Assembly (NCBI RefSeq): GCF_900104455.1
Contig: NZ_FNHB01000005.1
Location: 1-64,000, forward strand
Length of the DNA stretch: 64,000 bases
Direction: 5' to 3'
From: Dendrosporobacter quercicolus
GTDB lineage: Bacteria; Bacillota; Negativicutes; DSM-1736; Dendrosporobacteraceae
Below are positions 34,719-42,411 of the stretch, one piece after another; within the stretch, counting starts at the first letter, position 1; every line of letters begins with the position of its first letter. A program made the position numbers and the translations under genes. Under the pieces are notes generated by a model. It saw nothing but the letters and a program-made list of their open reading frames with translations, was not told the DNA's origin and made no database searches.

Positions 34719-35720
34719 TTATTCTTTAATTAATTCGGTTATGGTGATGGCAGGCTTATGCAGCAAATTGATTTCGACCGGCTGTTCGCCGGCAATGGCT
34801 CTGACCAGAGGGCGCAGGGGGAACTGCGCATGGTTTTTAATGACATAACCGGACTGGCCGGTGCTTAAGCGGACAAAGCTGCCAACCGGATACAAGGCAA
34901 TGGTATGGAAAAAAGCCCGCAGCAGGTTTAAGTCGAAAACGGTGTTGCCCTGGCTGAGCATGGTTTCAATGATTTCCTGCCGGGCTATATCAGTGGTCAG
35001 CGTAGAGCGCAGGGCATTATCGTAATAATTGGCGATAGCGACAAGCCGGGCCAGCGGATGAATGGACTTGCCGCTCAGCCGGGCCGGCAGGCCTGTGCCG
35101 TCATAGGCTTCGTGATGCTCGGCGGCAATCCGGCAAATATCATGACTTTGTCCGGCGGTTAACAAAAGATTGTACCCCTGGCGGGCATGGGAATCCGGCT
35201 GATTGCCGCAGGCGGCTGACTTGCCGATATCGTGCAAAAGAGCGCCCATCGCCAGCTGGCGCAGTACCGGCCGGGGAAGCTTTAAATAAATACCGGTGAC
35301 CAGCGACAGCAGGCAGACATTAATGGCATGATTTGCTTCGTCCGTACTGGGATAACGAATTTTGAGGTTGATCAAGTTTTCTTCATGACTGGCAACTTCC
35401 GTAATTGCGGTATCGGCGGCAGCCGCTATTCCGGCAAAGTGCCGGTTGCGGAGATTGGCGTTTATTATGTCGTTGAACTTCATATTAAACAGGGTTCGAA
35501 AGTAGACGGCCAGCTTGGAGCGTAACTGGGGCGATACAGCGTCAATTTTTAAGGCGTCGGCGGTCGAGTCTTCAATCCAAAGGGCCCTGATGCCCAGCTT
35601 TTTCAACCGCTCAATATAGGATTCCGTCAGCGTGATGCCTTTTTCCAACAATAAATTGCCATAGTCATCAAACAGATCCTGCGCCAGAACCATGCCGGGA
35701 ACCGCATTTGCAATATGCAT
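34719..35720 (-). CDS. HD-GYP-like protein with altered GYP motif
   Basis: Product of 333 aa with the same layout as the protein at 11290: N-terminal MHIANAVPGMVLAQDLFDD, HD domain and C-terminal ALYPVGSFVRLSTGQSGYV. HD is kept in LLHDIGKSA and HH in AEHHEAYDGTG, but GYP is GLP and the loop between HDIGK and the next His (KPGKLSDDE in the other copy) is missing. It may bind cyclic di-GMP without cleaving it, or have reduced activity. The ATG at 35720 follows GGGAGGTTGTTT. It is divergent from lytS, with a 174-bp shared promoter region. Confidence 0.85.
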   Translation of the reverse strand: MHIANAVPGMVLAQDLFDDYGNLLLEKGITLTESYIERLKKLGIRALWIEDSTADALKIDAVSPQLRSKLAVYFRTLFNMKFNDIINANLRNRHFAGIAAAADTAITEVASHEENLINLKIRYPSTDEANHAINVCLLSLVTGIYLKLPRPVLRQLAMGALLHDIGKSAACGNQPDSHARQGYNLLLTAGQSHDICRIAAEHHEAYDGTGLPARLSGKSIHPLARLVAIANYYDNALRSTLTTDIARQEIIETMLSQGNTVFDLNLLRAFFHTIALYPVGSFVRLSTGQSGYVIKNHAQFPLRPLVRAIAGEQPVEINLLHKPAITITELIKE

Positions 35721-35894
35721 AAACAACCTCCCAAGCTTTTTTTTGAAAAAAACGCGGCAACACGAATATAACTATGTTGTCAAATGGTTTATAATGGTGA
35801 TAAATAAGGCGGAGTCATCATTCGGGGAATTTGACGAAGGTCTGCCGCCTGGTCAAACCAGAGAACATATTTTCATTTTAACGAGGTGCTTGTG

Positions 35895-37598
35895 ATGAGT
35901 CAACCTTTGCTGCTGGAAATGATCGAACGAATGAGTGTTGCCGCAACGATGGCCTTTATTTTATCGCAAACCAGGATCTTTCGCCGGATTATTTATCGCC
36001 AGGTGTTGTTTGAGGAACGGGTTATGCTTGCTGTTATTTTTGGGCTGATCGGCATTATGGGTACTTATGCCGGCATTCCGGTCAATGATGCCCTGGCAAA
36101 TTCCCGGGTCATCGGCGTTATGGCCGCCGGGCTGATCGGCGGACGGCTGATGGGTGTGTCGGCGGGATTGATTGCCGGGGGGCATCGTTACTTTCTGGGT
36201 GGTTTTACGGCGTTTTCCTGCGCCTTGGCCAGTGTTTGCGAAGGATTTCTAGCCGGTGAAATTCACCGGCGCTATCCGGAAAAACCCATTCCCTGGTGGA
36301 TTGGCCTGGCGGGCGGCCTGGCGGGGGAAGCACTGCAAATGGTCATTATTTTACTTACCGCCAAACCGTATGAGATGGCCTTCGCGCTTGTTGCGCAGAT
36401 TGCCTTTCCCATGACCATTGTAAATTCAATTGGCATTGCCGTGGTTCTGGTCATTATCAAGACAGCAATCGATGTGCAGCAGCGGGCTGGAGCGGAACAG
36501 TCGCAAAAGGCACTGGAAATTGCCAGCAAAACTCTGCCATATTTAAGGCGGGGGCTTGACAGTGAGTCGGCCAAAGCCGCCGCTGATATTATTTTTGCCG
36601 CCGGAGGCTATGGGGCGGTTGCAATCACCGATGAAGCGCAGGTGCTTTCCTGCGTCGGGGCCGGAGCCGAGCATCACAGCGGGCGGAACAATTCCTTAAC
36701 CAAAGCCACGCGCAACGTGCTGTCCGGCGGCCAGTTCTATATCGCCCAGACAGCGTTTGATATCGGCTGCTCTTGTCCAACCTGCACCCTGGCCAGCGCG
36801 ATTATCGTGCCGCTGAAACGGGCTGAAACTGTGATTGGAACACTCAAGCTTTACTACACCCGGCCTAATGCCATTGGCCCGGCTGATATTACGTTTGCTA
36901 CCGGGTTAGCTCATTTATTCTCAACGCAGCTGGAATTAACCGAGATTGACCGTCAGGCCAAGCTGGCGGCCCGGGCTGAGCTAAAAGCCCTGCAGGCCCA
37001 AATTAACCCGCATTTTCTCTTTAACACCTTAAATACGATAACCTCGCTTATTCGCACCAAACCCGATTTGGCCAGAGAGCTTCTATTAAAGCTGGGATCA
37101 ATCTTCCGCTTCACTTTGCATAAAATCGATCATAATATTACGCTGGCGGAGGAGTTGACCCAGGTGCGTTCTTATCTGGCGATTGAAAAAGCCCGTTATG
37201 GCGAGAAGCTTAAGGTAATTGAGGATATTGAGCCGGCGGTATTAAAGTATCTCATTCCTTCACTGACCATTCAGCCGATTGCTGAAAATGCCATTAAGCA
37301 TGGTTTGCAGCCGAAGGAGGCCGGCGGAACAATCACTGTCCGGGCTGTTGAAACGGCCAATTATGTGCAAATCGATATTATCGATGACGGTGTTGGCATC
37401 GACTTAACGCAAGGGCATCCTTTGCAGCTTAAGGCGGCTTGTTCCGAACGGATTGGCCTGACCAATGTTCACGAGCGCCTGCGTGGTCAGTTTGGCGTTA
37501 ATTTTGGGTTAGAGCTTGACAGCATACCCGGCAATGGAACCAGCATCAGAATGCGGCTGCCGAAATTATTAAATGAGGAGCGGATTGCCAGTGCTTAA
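35895..37598 (+). CDS. lytS: LytS-type sensor histidine kinase
   Basis: Product of about 567 aa. A 5TM-LYT membrane domain spans about residues 1-190 (GTYAGIPVNDALANSR; GLIGGRLMGVSAGLIAGGHR), followed by a GAF-like domain (about 215-345, with a DIGCSCPTCTLA cysteine patch). The histidine kinase core has QINPHFLFNTLNTITSLIR (phospho-His in the PHFLFN motif), and the ATPase has QPIAENAIKHGLQP and IDDGVGID. The family senses membrane potential or pyruvate-like signals through LytR. The ATG at 35895 follows GAGGTGCTTGTG. It overlaps lytR. No lrgAB/cidAB target is in view. Confidence 0.93.
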   Translation: MSQPLLLEMIERMSVAATMAFILSQTRIFRRIIYRQVLFEERVMLAVIFGLIGIMGTYAGIPVNDALANSRVIGVMAAGLIGGRLMGVSAGLIAGGHRYFLGGFTAFSCALASVCEGFLAGEIHRRYPEKPIPWWIGLAGGLAGEALQMVIILLTAKPYEMAFALVAQIAFPMTIVNSIGIAVVLVIIKTAIDVQQRAGAEQSQKALEIASKTLPYLRRGLDSESAKAAADIIFAAGGYGAVAITDEAQVLSCVGAGAEHHSGRNNSLTKATRNVLSGGQFYIAQTAFDIGCSCPTCTLASAIIVPLKRAETVIGTLKLYYTRPNAIGPADITFATGLAHLFSTQLELTEIDRQAKLAARAELKALQAQINPHFLFNTLNTITSLIRTKPDLARELLLKLGSIFRFTLHKIDHNITLAEELTQVRSYLAIEKARYGEKLKVIEDIEPAVLKYLIPSLTIQPIAENAIKHGLQPKEAGGTITVRAVETANYVQIDIIDDGVGIDLTQGHPLQLKAACSERIGLTNVHERLRGQFGVNFGLELDSIPGNGTSIRMRLPKLLNEERIASA

Positions 37599-38349
37599 AG
37601 TTTTGGTTGTTGATGATGAGGCCCCGGCCCGGGATGAACTGAAATATTTGCTGTCCATGGAAGCCGGCATTGCGGCGCCGGAGGAAGCTGACGGCGGCTG
37701 CGCCGCTGTCGGGCTTGCCGCCCGGCTTAAACCCAATGTTGTGTTTATCGATGTTGACATGCATGGCATGAACGGGCTGGAAACAGCGGCAATTATCCGG
37801 GCGGTTGCTCCGGAGGCTTTAATTGTATTTGCCACAGCGTATGATGAATATGCATTGAAAGCTTTTGAGATCGGGGCAGTTGATTATTTGCTGAAGCCTT
37901 TTGAACAGGAGCGCGTCCACACTACCGTTGAAAGACTGAAGAATTACTGTCCGGAAGAATGGCGGGAGGCGGCCGGGCGGGTTGACGAAGCCTTAGGGTT
38001 TACTAAAGTCCAGGTCAAAAAGCTGCCGGTTGAAAACAAAGGCAAGATCGTTATGGTCAATTACAGTGAAATTATCTATGCTTATGCCCAGGCCGGCGAG
38101 GTCCTGGTAGTCGCCGGCGGGGGAACTTACAGCTATTCCGGCACCTTAACTGAGCTGCAGGAACGGCTGGAGGGTACGAATATGGTAAGAGTGCATAAAA
38201 GCTATATTGTGAATATGGATAAAGTTCAGGAGGTTATTCCCTGGTTTAAAGGCACTTATTGGTTAAAGGTTGAAAACTGCCCGGGAGCGGAGATTCCGGT
38301 AAGCAAAAGTCATATCAAAGAGCTGAAAAATATTTTAGGGCTGCGTTAG
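37591..38349 (+). CDS. lytR: LytTR-family response regulator
   Basis: About 252 aa. The receiver domain covers residues 1-120 (VLVVDDEAPARDEL; phospho-Asp in VVFIDVDMHGMNG; Lys in YLLKPFEQER). The LytTR DNA-binding domain covers about 150-252 (VNYSEIIYAYAQAGEVLV; VRVHKSYIVNMDKVQEV). It pairs with the kinase just upstream, whose stop codon lies inside this gene. The start is taken as GTG 37591 (family-like start, AGGAG at 37576); an in-frame ATG at 37573 lies on that ribosome site. Confidence 0.93.
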   Translation: MLKVLVVDDEAPARDELKYLLSMEAGIAAPEEADGGCAAVGLAARLKPNVVFIDVDMHGMNGLETAAIIRAVAPEALIVFATAYDEYALKAFEIGAVDYLLKPFEQERVHTTVERLKNYCPEEWREAAGRVDEALGFTKVQVKKLPVENKGKIVMVNYSEIIYAYAQAGEVLVVAGGGTYSYSGTLTELQERLEGTNMVRVHKSYIVNMDKVQEVIPWFKGTYWLKVENCPGAEIPVSKSHIKELKNILGLR

Positions 38350-38456
38350 CAGTGTAGGCATGGTAGTTGAAGCCGTCCGGGCAGCGCCCGGATAATTTTT
38401 TTCTGGTGGTGCTTTTTCAAGACATATAAAATTATCCAGTGGTACAAACTAATACA

Positions 38457-38589
38457 GGTTAGTACCGTGCGTCACCCAAACGTTTGGCCTTAGCATGCGG
38501 TCTTTTTTCGCCCTGCTTCTCCGCCTCGCAGGGCAAAAAAATCCTCTCATCCTAATCTCAAAATTTAAGTGACGCCGGTACTGTTAGCC
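38457..38589. repeat. Dispersed inverted-repeat element (MITE-like), copy 2
   Basis: Bounded by inverted ends: GGTTAGTACCGTGCGTCAC on the left and GTGACGCCGGTACTGTTAGCC on the right, which pair over about 17 positions. Inside is a hairpin TTTTTTCGCCCTGC/GCAGGGCAAAAAA around CTCCGCCTC. The interior blocks recur at 28966-29137, and 14 nt of the left end (TAGTACCGTGCGTC) recur exactly at 9862-9875. It has no coding capacity and lies in the lytR to coat-gene gap (38350-38657). Confidence 0.7.
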
Positions 38590-38657
38590 TGCGACCTTAA
38601 GCTTCTCCGCCCAAGGCGGGTTGGCCGGGTTGTCTAAAGCTGAAAGGAGGGATTCTC

Positions 38658-38855
38658 ATGCTAACACAAAAAGAATTACTGCATCTGGAAGATTTTCTCG
38701 GCGCTGAACAAAGTTGTGTGAAGACACTAAACCATTTGTCCAGTACGATTCAGGACAACCAGTGCAAACAATTGTTTCAGCAATTTGCGCAAAAAAATCA
38801 GCAGCATTTCCAGACAGTGAGCCAGCATCTCAGCGCTGGTCAAAAATTACAATAA
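38658..38855 (+). CDS. Small CotF-like spore protein
   Basis: 65 aa, all helical in character (KELLHLEDFLGAEQSCVKTL, then QQFAQKNQQHFQTVSQHL). The pattern resembles one helical hairpin of the CotF/ferritin-like spore coat family, and the next gene is a clear CotF-domain protein, so they probably work together in the coat. The ATG at 38658 follows AAAGGAGGGATTCTC. The gap to the next gene is only 13 nt. Confidence 0.75.
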   Translation: MLTQKELLHLEDFLGAEQSCVKTLNHLSSTIQDNQCKQLFQQFAQKNQQHFQTVSQHLSAGQKLQ

Positions 38856-38868
38856 AGAGGTGATTGGT

Positions 38869-39240
38869 ATGGCTCAACAAGGACAACAACAAGGACAGCA
38901 ACAAGGACAACAGCAGGGACAACAACAAGGACAGCAGCAAGGACAGCAGCAGGGTCAAGGCGTCCAGTTTTCGGATCAGGATGTTCTGCAGCTGGCCTTA
39001 AGTCAGACGAAAATGATGGCGGCATCGCTCAATACTTATATTTTAGAAGCAGCTGACGAGCAATTGCGGCGCGACTACATGACTGTGCTGGGCGACGTAT
39101 ATAATCAGCAAAAACAAATTTTTGATGTTATGCAGCAAAAGGGCTACTATAATGTGCAAAACGCCTCACCACAGGCGATTAGCCAGGTCAAAAACAAGTT
39201 TAGCGGTCAAGGTCAGCAAGGCAGTCAGCAGATGCAATAA
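38869..39240 (+). CDS. Spore coat protein, CotF domain with Gln/Gly repeat N-terminus
   Basis: Product of 123 aa. Residues about 2-28 are GQQQ repeats encoded by 12-bp tandem DNA repeats (38880-38955). The CotF domain follows (DVLQLALSQTKMMAASLNTY, LRRDYMTVLGDVYNQQKQIF), ending with another Gln-rich stretch. It is expected on the outside of the endospore and is direct evidence that the host sporulates or did. The ATG at 38869 follows AGAGGTGATTGGT. Confidence 0.88.
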   Translation: MAQQGQQQGQQQGQQQGQQQGQQQGQQQGQGVQFSDQDVLQLALSQTKMMAASLNTYILEAADEQLRRDYMTVLGDVYNQQKQIFDVMQQKGYYNVQNASPQAISQVKNKFSGQGQQGSQQMQ

Positions 39241-39293
39241 ACCCTTATTCCGTCTACTGCCAGGCCGACCGGATTTCTATTCGCAGTGTTTGT

Positions 39294-39330
39294 AAAGTCC
39301 CGCGAAGCTACGCTTCCGCGGGACTTTTAT
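39294..39330 (+). terminator. Terminator after the coat protein genes
   Basis: Stem AAAGTCCCGCGAAGC pairs with GCTTCCGCGGGACTTT (one bulged base), with a TAC loop and a trailing T run. Confidence 0.88.
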
Positions 39331-39364
39331 TTGGTAATTGGTTAAATTTATATTTAAGAAAATC

Positions 39365-39393
39365 TTGACATTCATTTTAAAATTCAGTAAAAT
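39365..39393 (+). promoter_or_regulatory. Promoter of the PerR-like gene
   Basis: TTGACA (39365-39370) and TAAAAT (39388-39393) with a 17-bp spacer. Just downstream, the palindrome AATAATTATT at 39410-39419 within an AT-rich stretch could be part of an autoregulatory Per/Fur-type box, though the match to TTATAATNATTATAA is only partial. Confidence 0.65.
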
Positions 39394-39502
39394 AAAATTT
39401 GAAATAGTTAATAATTATTTTCTATAACTTATGCTTTCCCATTAATCTTAAATTTAAATTGATTGGCGCTAGAAATGACTAAACACAAAGTGAGGGTTAG
39501 TT

Positions 39503-39934
39503 ATGTACGAACAAAATGTTACCGCTTTGTTACGGGACCGGGGCTTCAAAGTAACGCCGCAGCGGCTTGCCATTTACAGCGTATTGGCGGCAACCAGATC
39601 TCATCCCAGTGCGGAGATGATTTTTAGCGAATTGCAGCCTCATTATCCGACAATGAGTCTGGCGACTGTCTATAAAACAATTGAAATCCTGAAGGAAATC
39701 GGTTTGGTGCAGATTCTGAATGTTGGTGAAGACAGCTTCCGTTACGATGCAAGAACGCATAATCATCCGCATGTCCGCTGTATGAAATGCAATCGGGTTG
39801 ATGATCTGGAAGACGTCGATTCCAACGAATTTATTGATCGTGTCGCCGGCAGTACGGCTTATCGCATCACCGGTCAGCAGTTTTATTTTTATGGCATTTG
39901 TCCGGAATGCCAGTCGGCTGAGAAAAATCATTAA
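39503..39934 (+). CDS. Fur family repressor, PerR-like
   Basis: Product of 143 aa. A winged HTH (TPQRLAIYSVLAATRSHPSA; LATVYKTIEILKEIGLV) is followed by a metal-binding domain. The regulatory-site ligands of PerR can be matched: Asp in FRYDARTHNHPHVRC, the two His of HNHPH and Asp in LEDVDSNE. The structural zinc is held by CMKC and CPEC. PerR senses peroxide by histidine oxidation; Fur-type iron sensing is the alternative, and the Fur box at 47596 shows that some Fur exists in the cell. The ATG at 39503 follows AGTGAGGGTTAGTT. It has its own promoter and terminator. Confidence 0.85.
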   Translation: MYEQNVTALLRDRGFKVTPQRLAIYSVLAATRSHPSAEMIFSELQPHYPTMSLATVYKTIEILKEIGLVQILNVGEDSFRYDARTHNHPHVRCMKCNRVDDLEDVDSNEFIDRVAGSTAYRITGQQFYFYGICPECQSAEKNH

Positions 39935-39951
39935 TTTAGGCTATGGTCATG

Positions 39952-39983
39952 AGCTGTACAGCAATTGCTGTACAGCTTTTTTA
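39952..39983 (+). terminator. Terminator after the PerR-like gene
   Basis: Perfect 11-bp stem AGCTGTACAGC/GCTGTACAGCT with an AATT loop and T6 tail. Confidence 0.92.
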
Positions 39984-40123
39984 TTTGAAGGCAATTTTTA
40001 TTTTCCCGCTTTGGCTGTTTTACAGGAATAAATAAACCCCGGCGAGAATAACATGATTAACTGAATTTAAGCTGCTGCCGAACGCTGTTTGCAGTTGGCG
40101 GTCAAAGTACAATGAGGTGAACA

Positions 40124-40771
40124 ATGATGAAATTAAATGAATATATTGACCATACTCTCCTAAAGCCTGACGCTACTGCTGATATGATCCGCCGGCTGTG
40201 TGAGGAAGCAGTTGCCCACCAGTTTGCCGCTGTTTGCATCAACCCCTGTTATCTTGAGCTTGCCGTTCACTTATTGGCGGGAACGGGCGTCAAGATTGCT
40301 ACTGTCATTGGGTTTCCACTGGGGGCAACCCTGCCGGCGGTAAAAGCATTTGAGGCCGGCGAGGCTGTTTTGCGTAAAGCCGATGAATTGGACATGGTCA
40401 TTCAGCTTGGAGCGGCTAAGCTTGGCTTGTGGCAGGCGGTTACTGATGAAATCAGACAGGTGGTGCGGGCCGCGCAGGACAGTAAAGTCAAAGTCATTGT
40501 TGAGACGGGATTATTAACCGAAGAGGAGAAGAAGCGGGCCTGTCAGGCTGTGCTGTCAGGCGGCGCTGCTTTTATCAAGACTTCGACCGGTTTCGGCCCG
40601 GGCGGGGCCACGGAAGCGGATATCCGGCTGTTCAGGTCTATTGCCGGCGATCAGCTCGGCATTAAAGCCTCCGCCGGCATCCGGACCAGGCTGCAGGCTG
40701 AAGCAATGATTACCGCCGGTGCTGACAGGCTAGGAACAAGCGCCGGTGTGGCGATCGTAGCCGGACATTAA
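40124..40771 (+). CDS. deoC: Deoxyribose-phosphate aldolase
   Basis: Product of 215 aa. It cleaves 2-deoxyribose-5-phosphate to acetaldehyde and glyceraldehyde-3-phosphate. The N-terminal YIDHTLLKPDAT, the VIGFPLGAT loop, the active Asp region ELDMVIQLGAAK and the Schiff-base lysine in AFIKTSTGFGPGGAT (about residue 150) are all seen, as is IKASAGIRT. The ATG at 40124 (or the adjacent 40127) follows ATGAGGTGAACA. No other nucleoside catabolism gene is adjacent. Confidence 0.95.
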   Translation: MMKLNEYIDHTLLKPDATADMIRRLCEEAVAHQFAAVCINPCYLELAVHLLAGTGVKIATVIGFPLGATLPAVKAFEAGEAVLRKADELDMVIQLGAAKLGLWQAVTDEIRQVVRAAQDSKVKVIVETGLLTEEEKKRACQAVLSGGAAFIKTSTGFGPGGATEADIRLFRSIAGDQLGIKASAGIRTRLQAEAMITAGADRLGTSAGVAIVAGH

Positions 40772-41046
40772 GTTTACATAAAATACCGCTGGGCTTAGCC
40801 CCGAGCCTGTGCTATACTGATATAGTACCAGTGCTGACTGGCGAAATGCCTGCCGGTATGTTTTCGGACAATAACCTGGCTGTTTTGCAAAAACATAGGG
40901 TTTTGTTAAGTCGCGCTAAACTGGTACGCCAATTGATGAAAAGCTTCAAAGAGGTTCAGATGCGGTGCGCAGATGAGCCTTTTGTTATGCCGGGCGTTTC
41001 TAAACCTCGCGCCAGCGGTTTTATTTTAGAAAGGAGGTGCGGCGTT

Positions 41047-41922
41047 ATGCGAATGATGAATCATAGCGAGGCAACTACGGTAACCGTCCTGATCGTACTG
41101 GCTGTTGTTGTATTTGTTTTCATTCAAGTACCGGCGCGGCCTCAAATGCTGCTATATCCGCTGGTACGGCAGGGAGCCCAGGCTAAATTGAACTATGAAA
41201 CCAGGGATATGGCGGAATTTGAAACTGAACATTTTATCATCAGATATACGCCGGCCGATGCCGGGAATGTTGCAATGGTGGTCAAAGCTGCGGAACAGGC
41301 GTATCAGCCGGTAACCAGCAGCTTAGGATTTGAGCCGAAGAAAAAAACGCTTATTTTAATGTATCCTGATAAAAATGAACTGCGCAAGGCTTTTGGCTGG
41401 TCCAGCAATGAGAGTGCAATGGGTGTATACTGGGGCGGCGTTATTCAATTGTTGTCGCCGCAGGCTTGGCTGAAGGATACTGCATCGGTTGACGAATTTA
41501 TCCGGACCGGCCCCATGGTGCATGAATTTACTCATTTGGTCTTTGACCATGTAACCAATGGCAATTACTCCCGCTGGTTTACCGAAGGTCTGGCCCAGTA
41601 TGTTGAATACCGGGTAAATCATTACGAGTGGGTAGTGCCGGGGAATACGTTACATCAGCCGCTTTATACGATGGAGCAGTTAAATGGCGATTTTGACGGC
41701 TTGGCTAATCAAGCCCTGGCTTACCGGCAATCGCTGGCTGTTGTACGCTATATTGCCGAAGTGCATGGCGAGGCCAAGCTGAAGCAGGTCATTGACGGCC
41801 TGAAAGCGGGGCAAACAACGGAACGAGCGATTCGTACGGCCCTGGAAATGGATGATGACCATTTTGACGCGGCTTGGCGCGACTGGGCTTACGCCAATAT
41901 GGCGAATCACGGACCGAACTAA
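41047..41922 (+). CDS. Membrane-anchored zinc metallopeptidase (peptidase MA-like)
   Basis: Product of 291 aa. One TM helix near the N-terminus (VTVLIVLAVVVFVFIQVPA, about residues 14-32) anchors it, with the rest outside. The zinc motif HEFTH (in GPMVHEFTHLVFDH, about residue 160) is followed by WFTEGLAQYVEYRV with the third ligand Glu, the layout of MA-family peptidases. The substrate is unknown. The ATG at 41047 has AAAGGAGGTGC before it; longer in-frame starts from 40831 lack such a site. The 275-bp gap upstream holds a TATACT-like box near 40813 and nothing else recognised. Confidence 0.85.
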   Translation: MRMMNHSEATTVTVLIVLAVVVFVFIQVPARPQMLLYPLVRQGAQAKLNYETRDMAEFETEHFIIRYTPADAGNVAMVVKAAEQAYQPVTSSLGFEPKKKTLILMYPDKNELRKAFGWSSNESAMGVYWGGVIQLLSPQAWLKDTASVDEFIRTGPMVHEFTHLVFDHVTNGNYSRWFTEGLAQYVEYRVNHYEWVVPGNTLHQPLYTMEQLNGDFDGLANQALAYRQSLAVVRYIAEVHGEAKLKQVIDGLKAGQTTERAIRTALEMDDDHFDAAWRDWAYANMANHGPN

Positions 41923-41960
41923 AAGAGATATACAGTTTAGCGCTGTATATCTCTTTTGCG
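41921..41960. terminator. Bidirectional terminator
   Basis: Perfect 15-bp stem AAAAGAGATATACAG and complement with a 7-nt loop. The A and T ends allow use by the metallopeptidase gene (+) and the small gene at 41981 (-). Confidence 0.9.
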
Positions 41961-41980
41961 TTTGGTCGCCATTACCGGGC

Positions 41981-42262
41981 TCAGTCTTCTTTGACGGTTT
42001 CGTGGATTTTGGCAAGGGTATCAATTATTTGCTGGTTTTGCTGAATGATCAGTTCCTGATTGCGGATACCGGTTTTCATTACTTCTCTGCTTTCCGTCAT
42101 TTCGTGCAATAAGGCCTTTACGATTTTATCAATATTCGGCATGAAGAACCTCCTCAAGGTTAATGTATCGACAATATTGCGTAGCCGGTGTTGCCTTTTA
42201 TACTTTGGCGGAGCGGATGGTTTGGCGGATTTCTTAGATTGCGCCGGTTTGCTTTTGGGCAC
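41981..42262 (-). CDS. Small hypothetical protein with two possible starts
   Basis: 93 aa from GTG 42262 or 53 aa from ATG 42142, same frame. The long form adds a Lys/Pro/Arg-rich head (PKSKPAQSKKSAKPSAPPKY) to a helical core (IDKIVKALLHEMTESREVM, then QNQQIIDTLAKIHETVKED). Both starts have strong ribosome sites: AAGGAGGG 7 nt before the GTG and GAGGAGG 6 nt before the ATG. The core could be a coiled coil; no family is recognised. The basic head could bind nucleic acid or membrane. It is convergent with the metallopeptidase gene. Confidence 0.6.
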   Translation of the reverse strand: MPKSKPAQSKKSAKPSAPPKYKRQHRLRNIVDTLTLRRFFMPNIDKIVKALLHEMTESREVMKTGIRNQELIIQQNQQIIDTLAKIHETVKED

Positions 42263-42347
42263 AACAACACCCTCCTTAGAACTTTGGTTTTACTATATCT
42301 TATGACAGAGGATGATCAGGGGGTACTATCGCTTCGCCGGCTATAAC

Positions 42348-42377
42348 TTGTATTATTTTGCCGCGGCGTGCTACAAT
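42348..42377 (+). promoter_or_regulatory. Candidate promoter for the phosphohexomutase gene
   Basis: TTGTAT (42348-42353) and TACAAT (42372-42377), 18-bp spacer, 35 nt before the start codon. Confidence 0.55.
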
Positions 42378-42411
42378 AAATAGTATGTGTAATAGATTGG
42401 AAGGTGTACAG

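Noticed and set aside
38880-38955. Tandem repeats resembling a CRISPR or minisatellite array
   Set aside because: The 12-bp units are in frame and encode the GQQQ head of a coat protein; no spacers.
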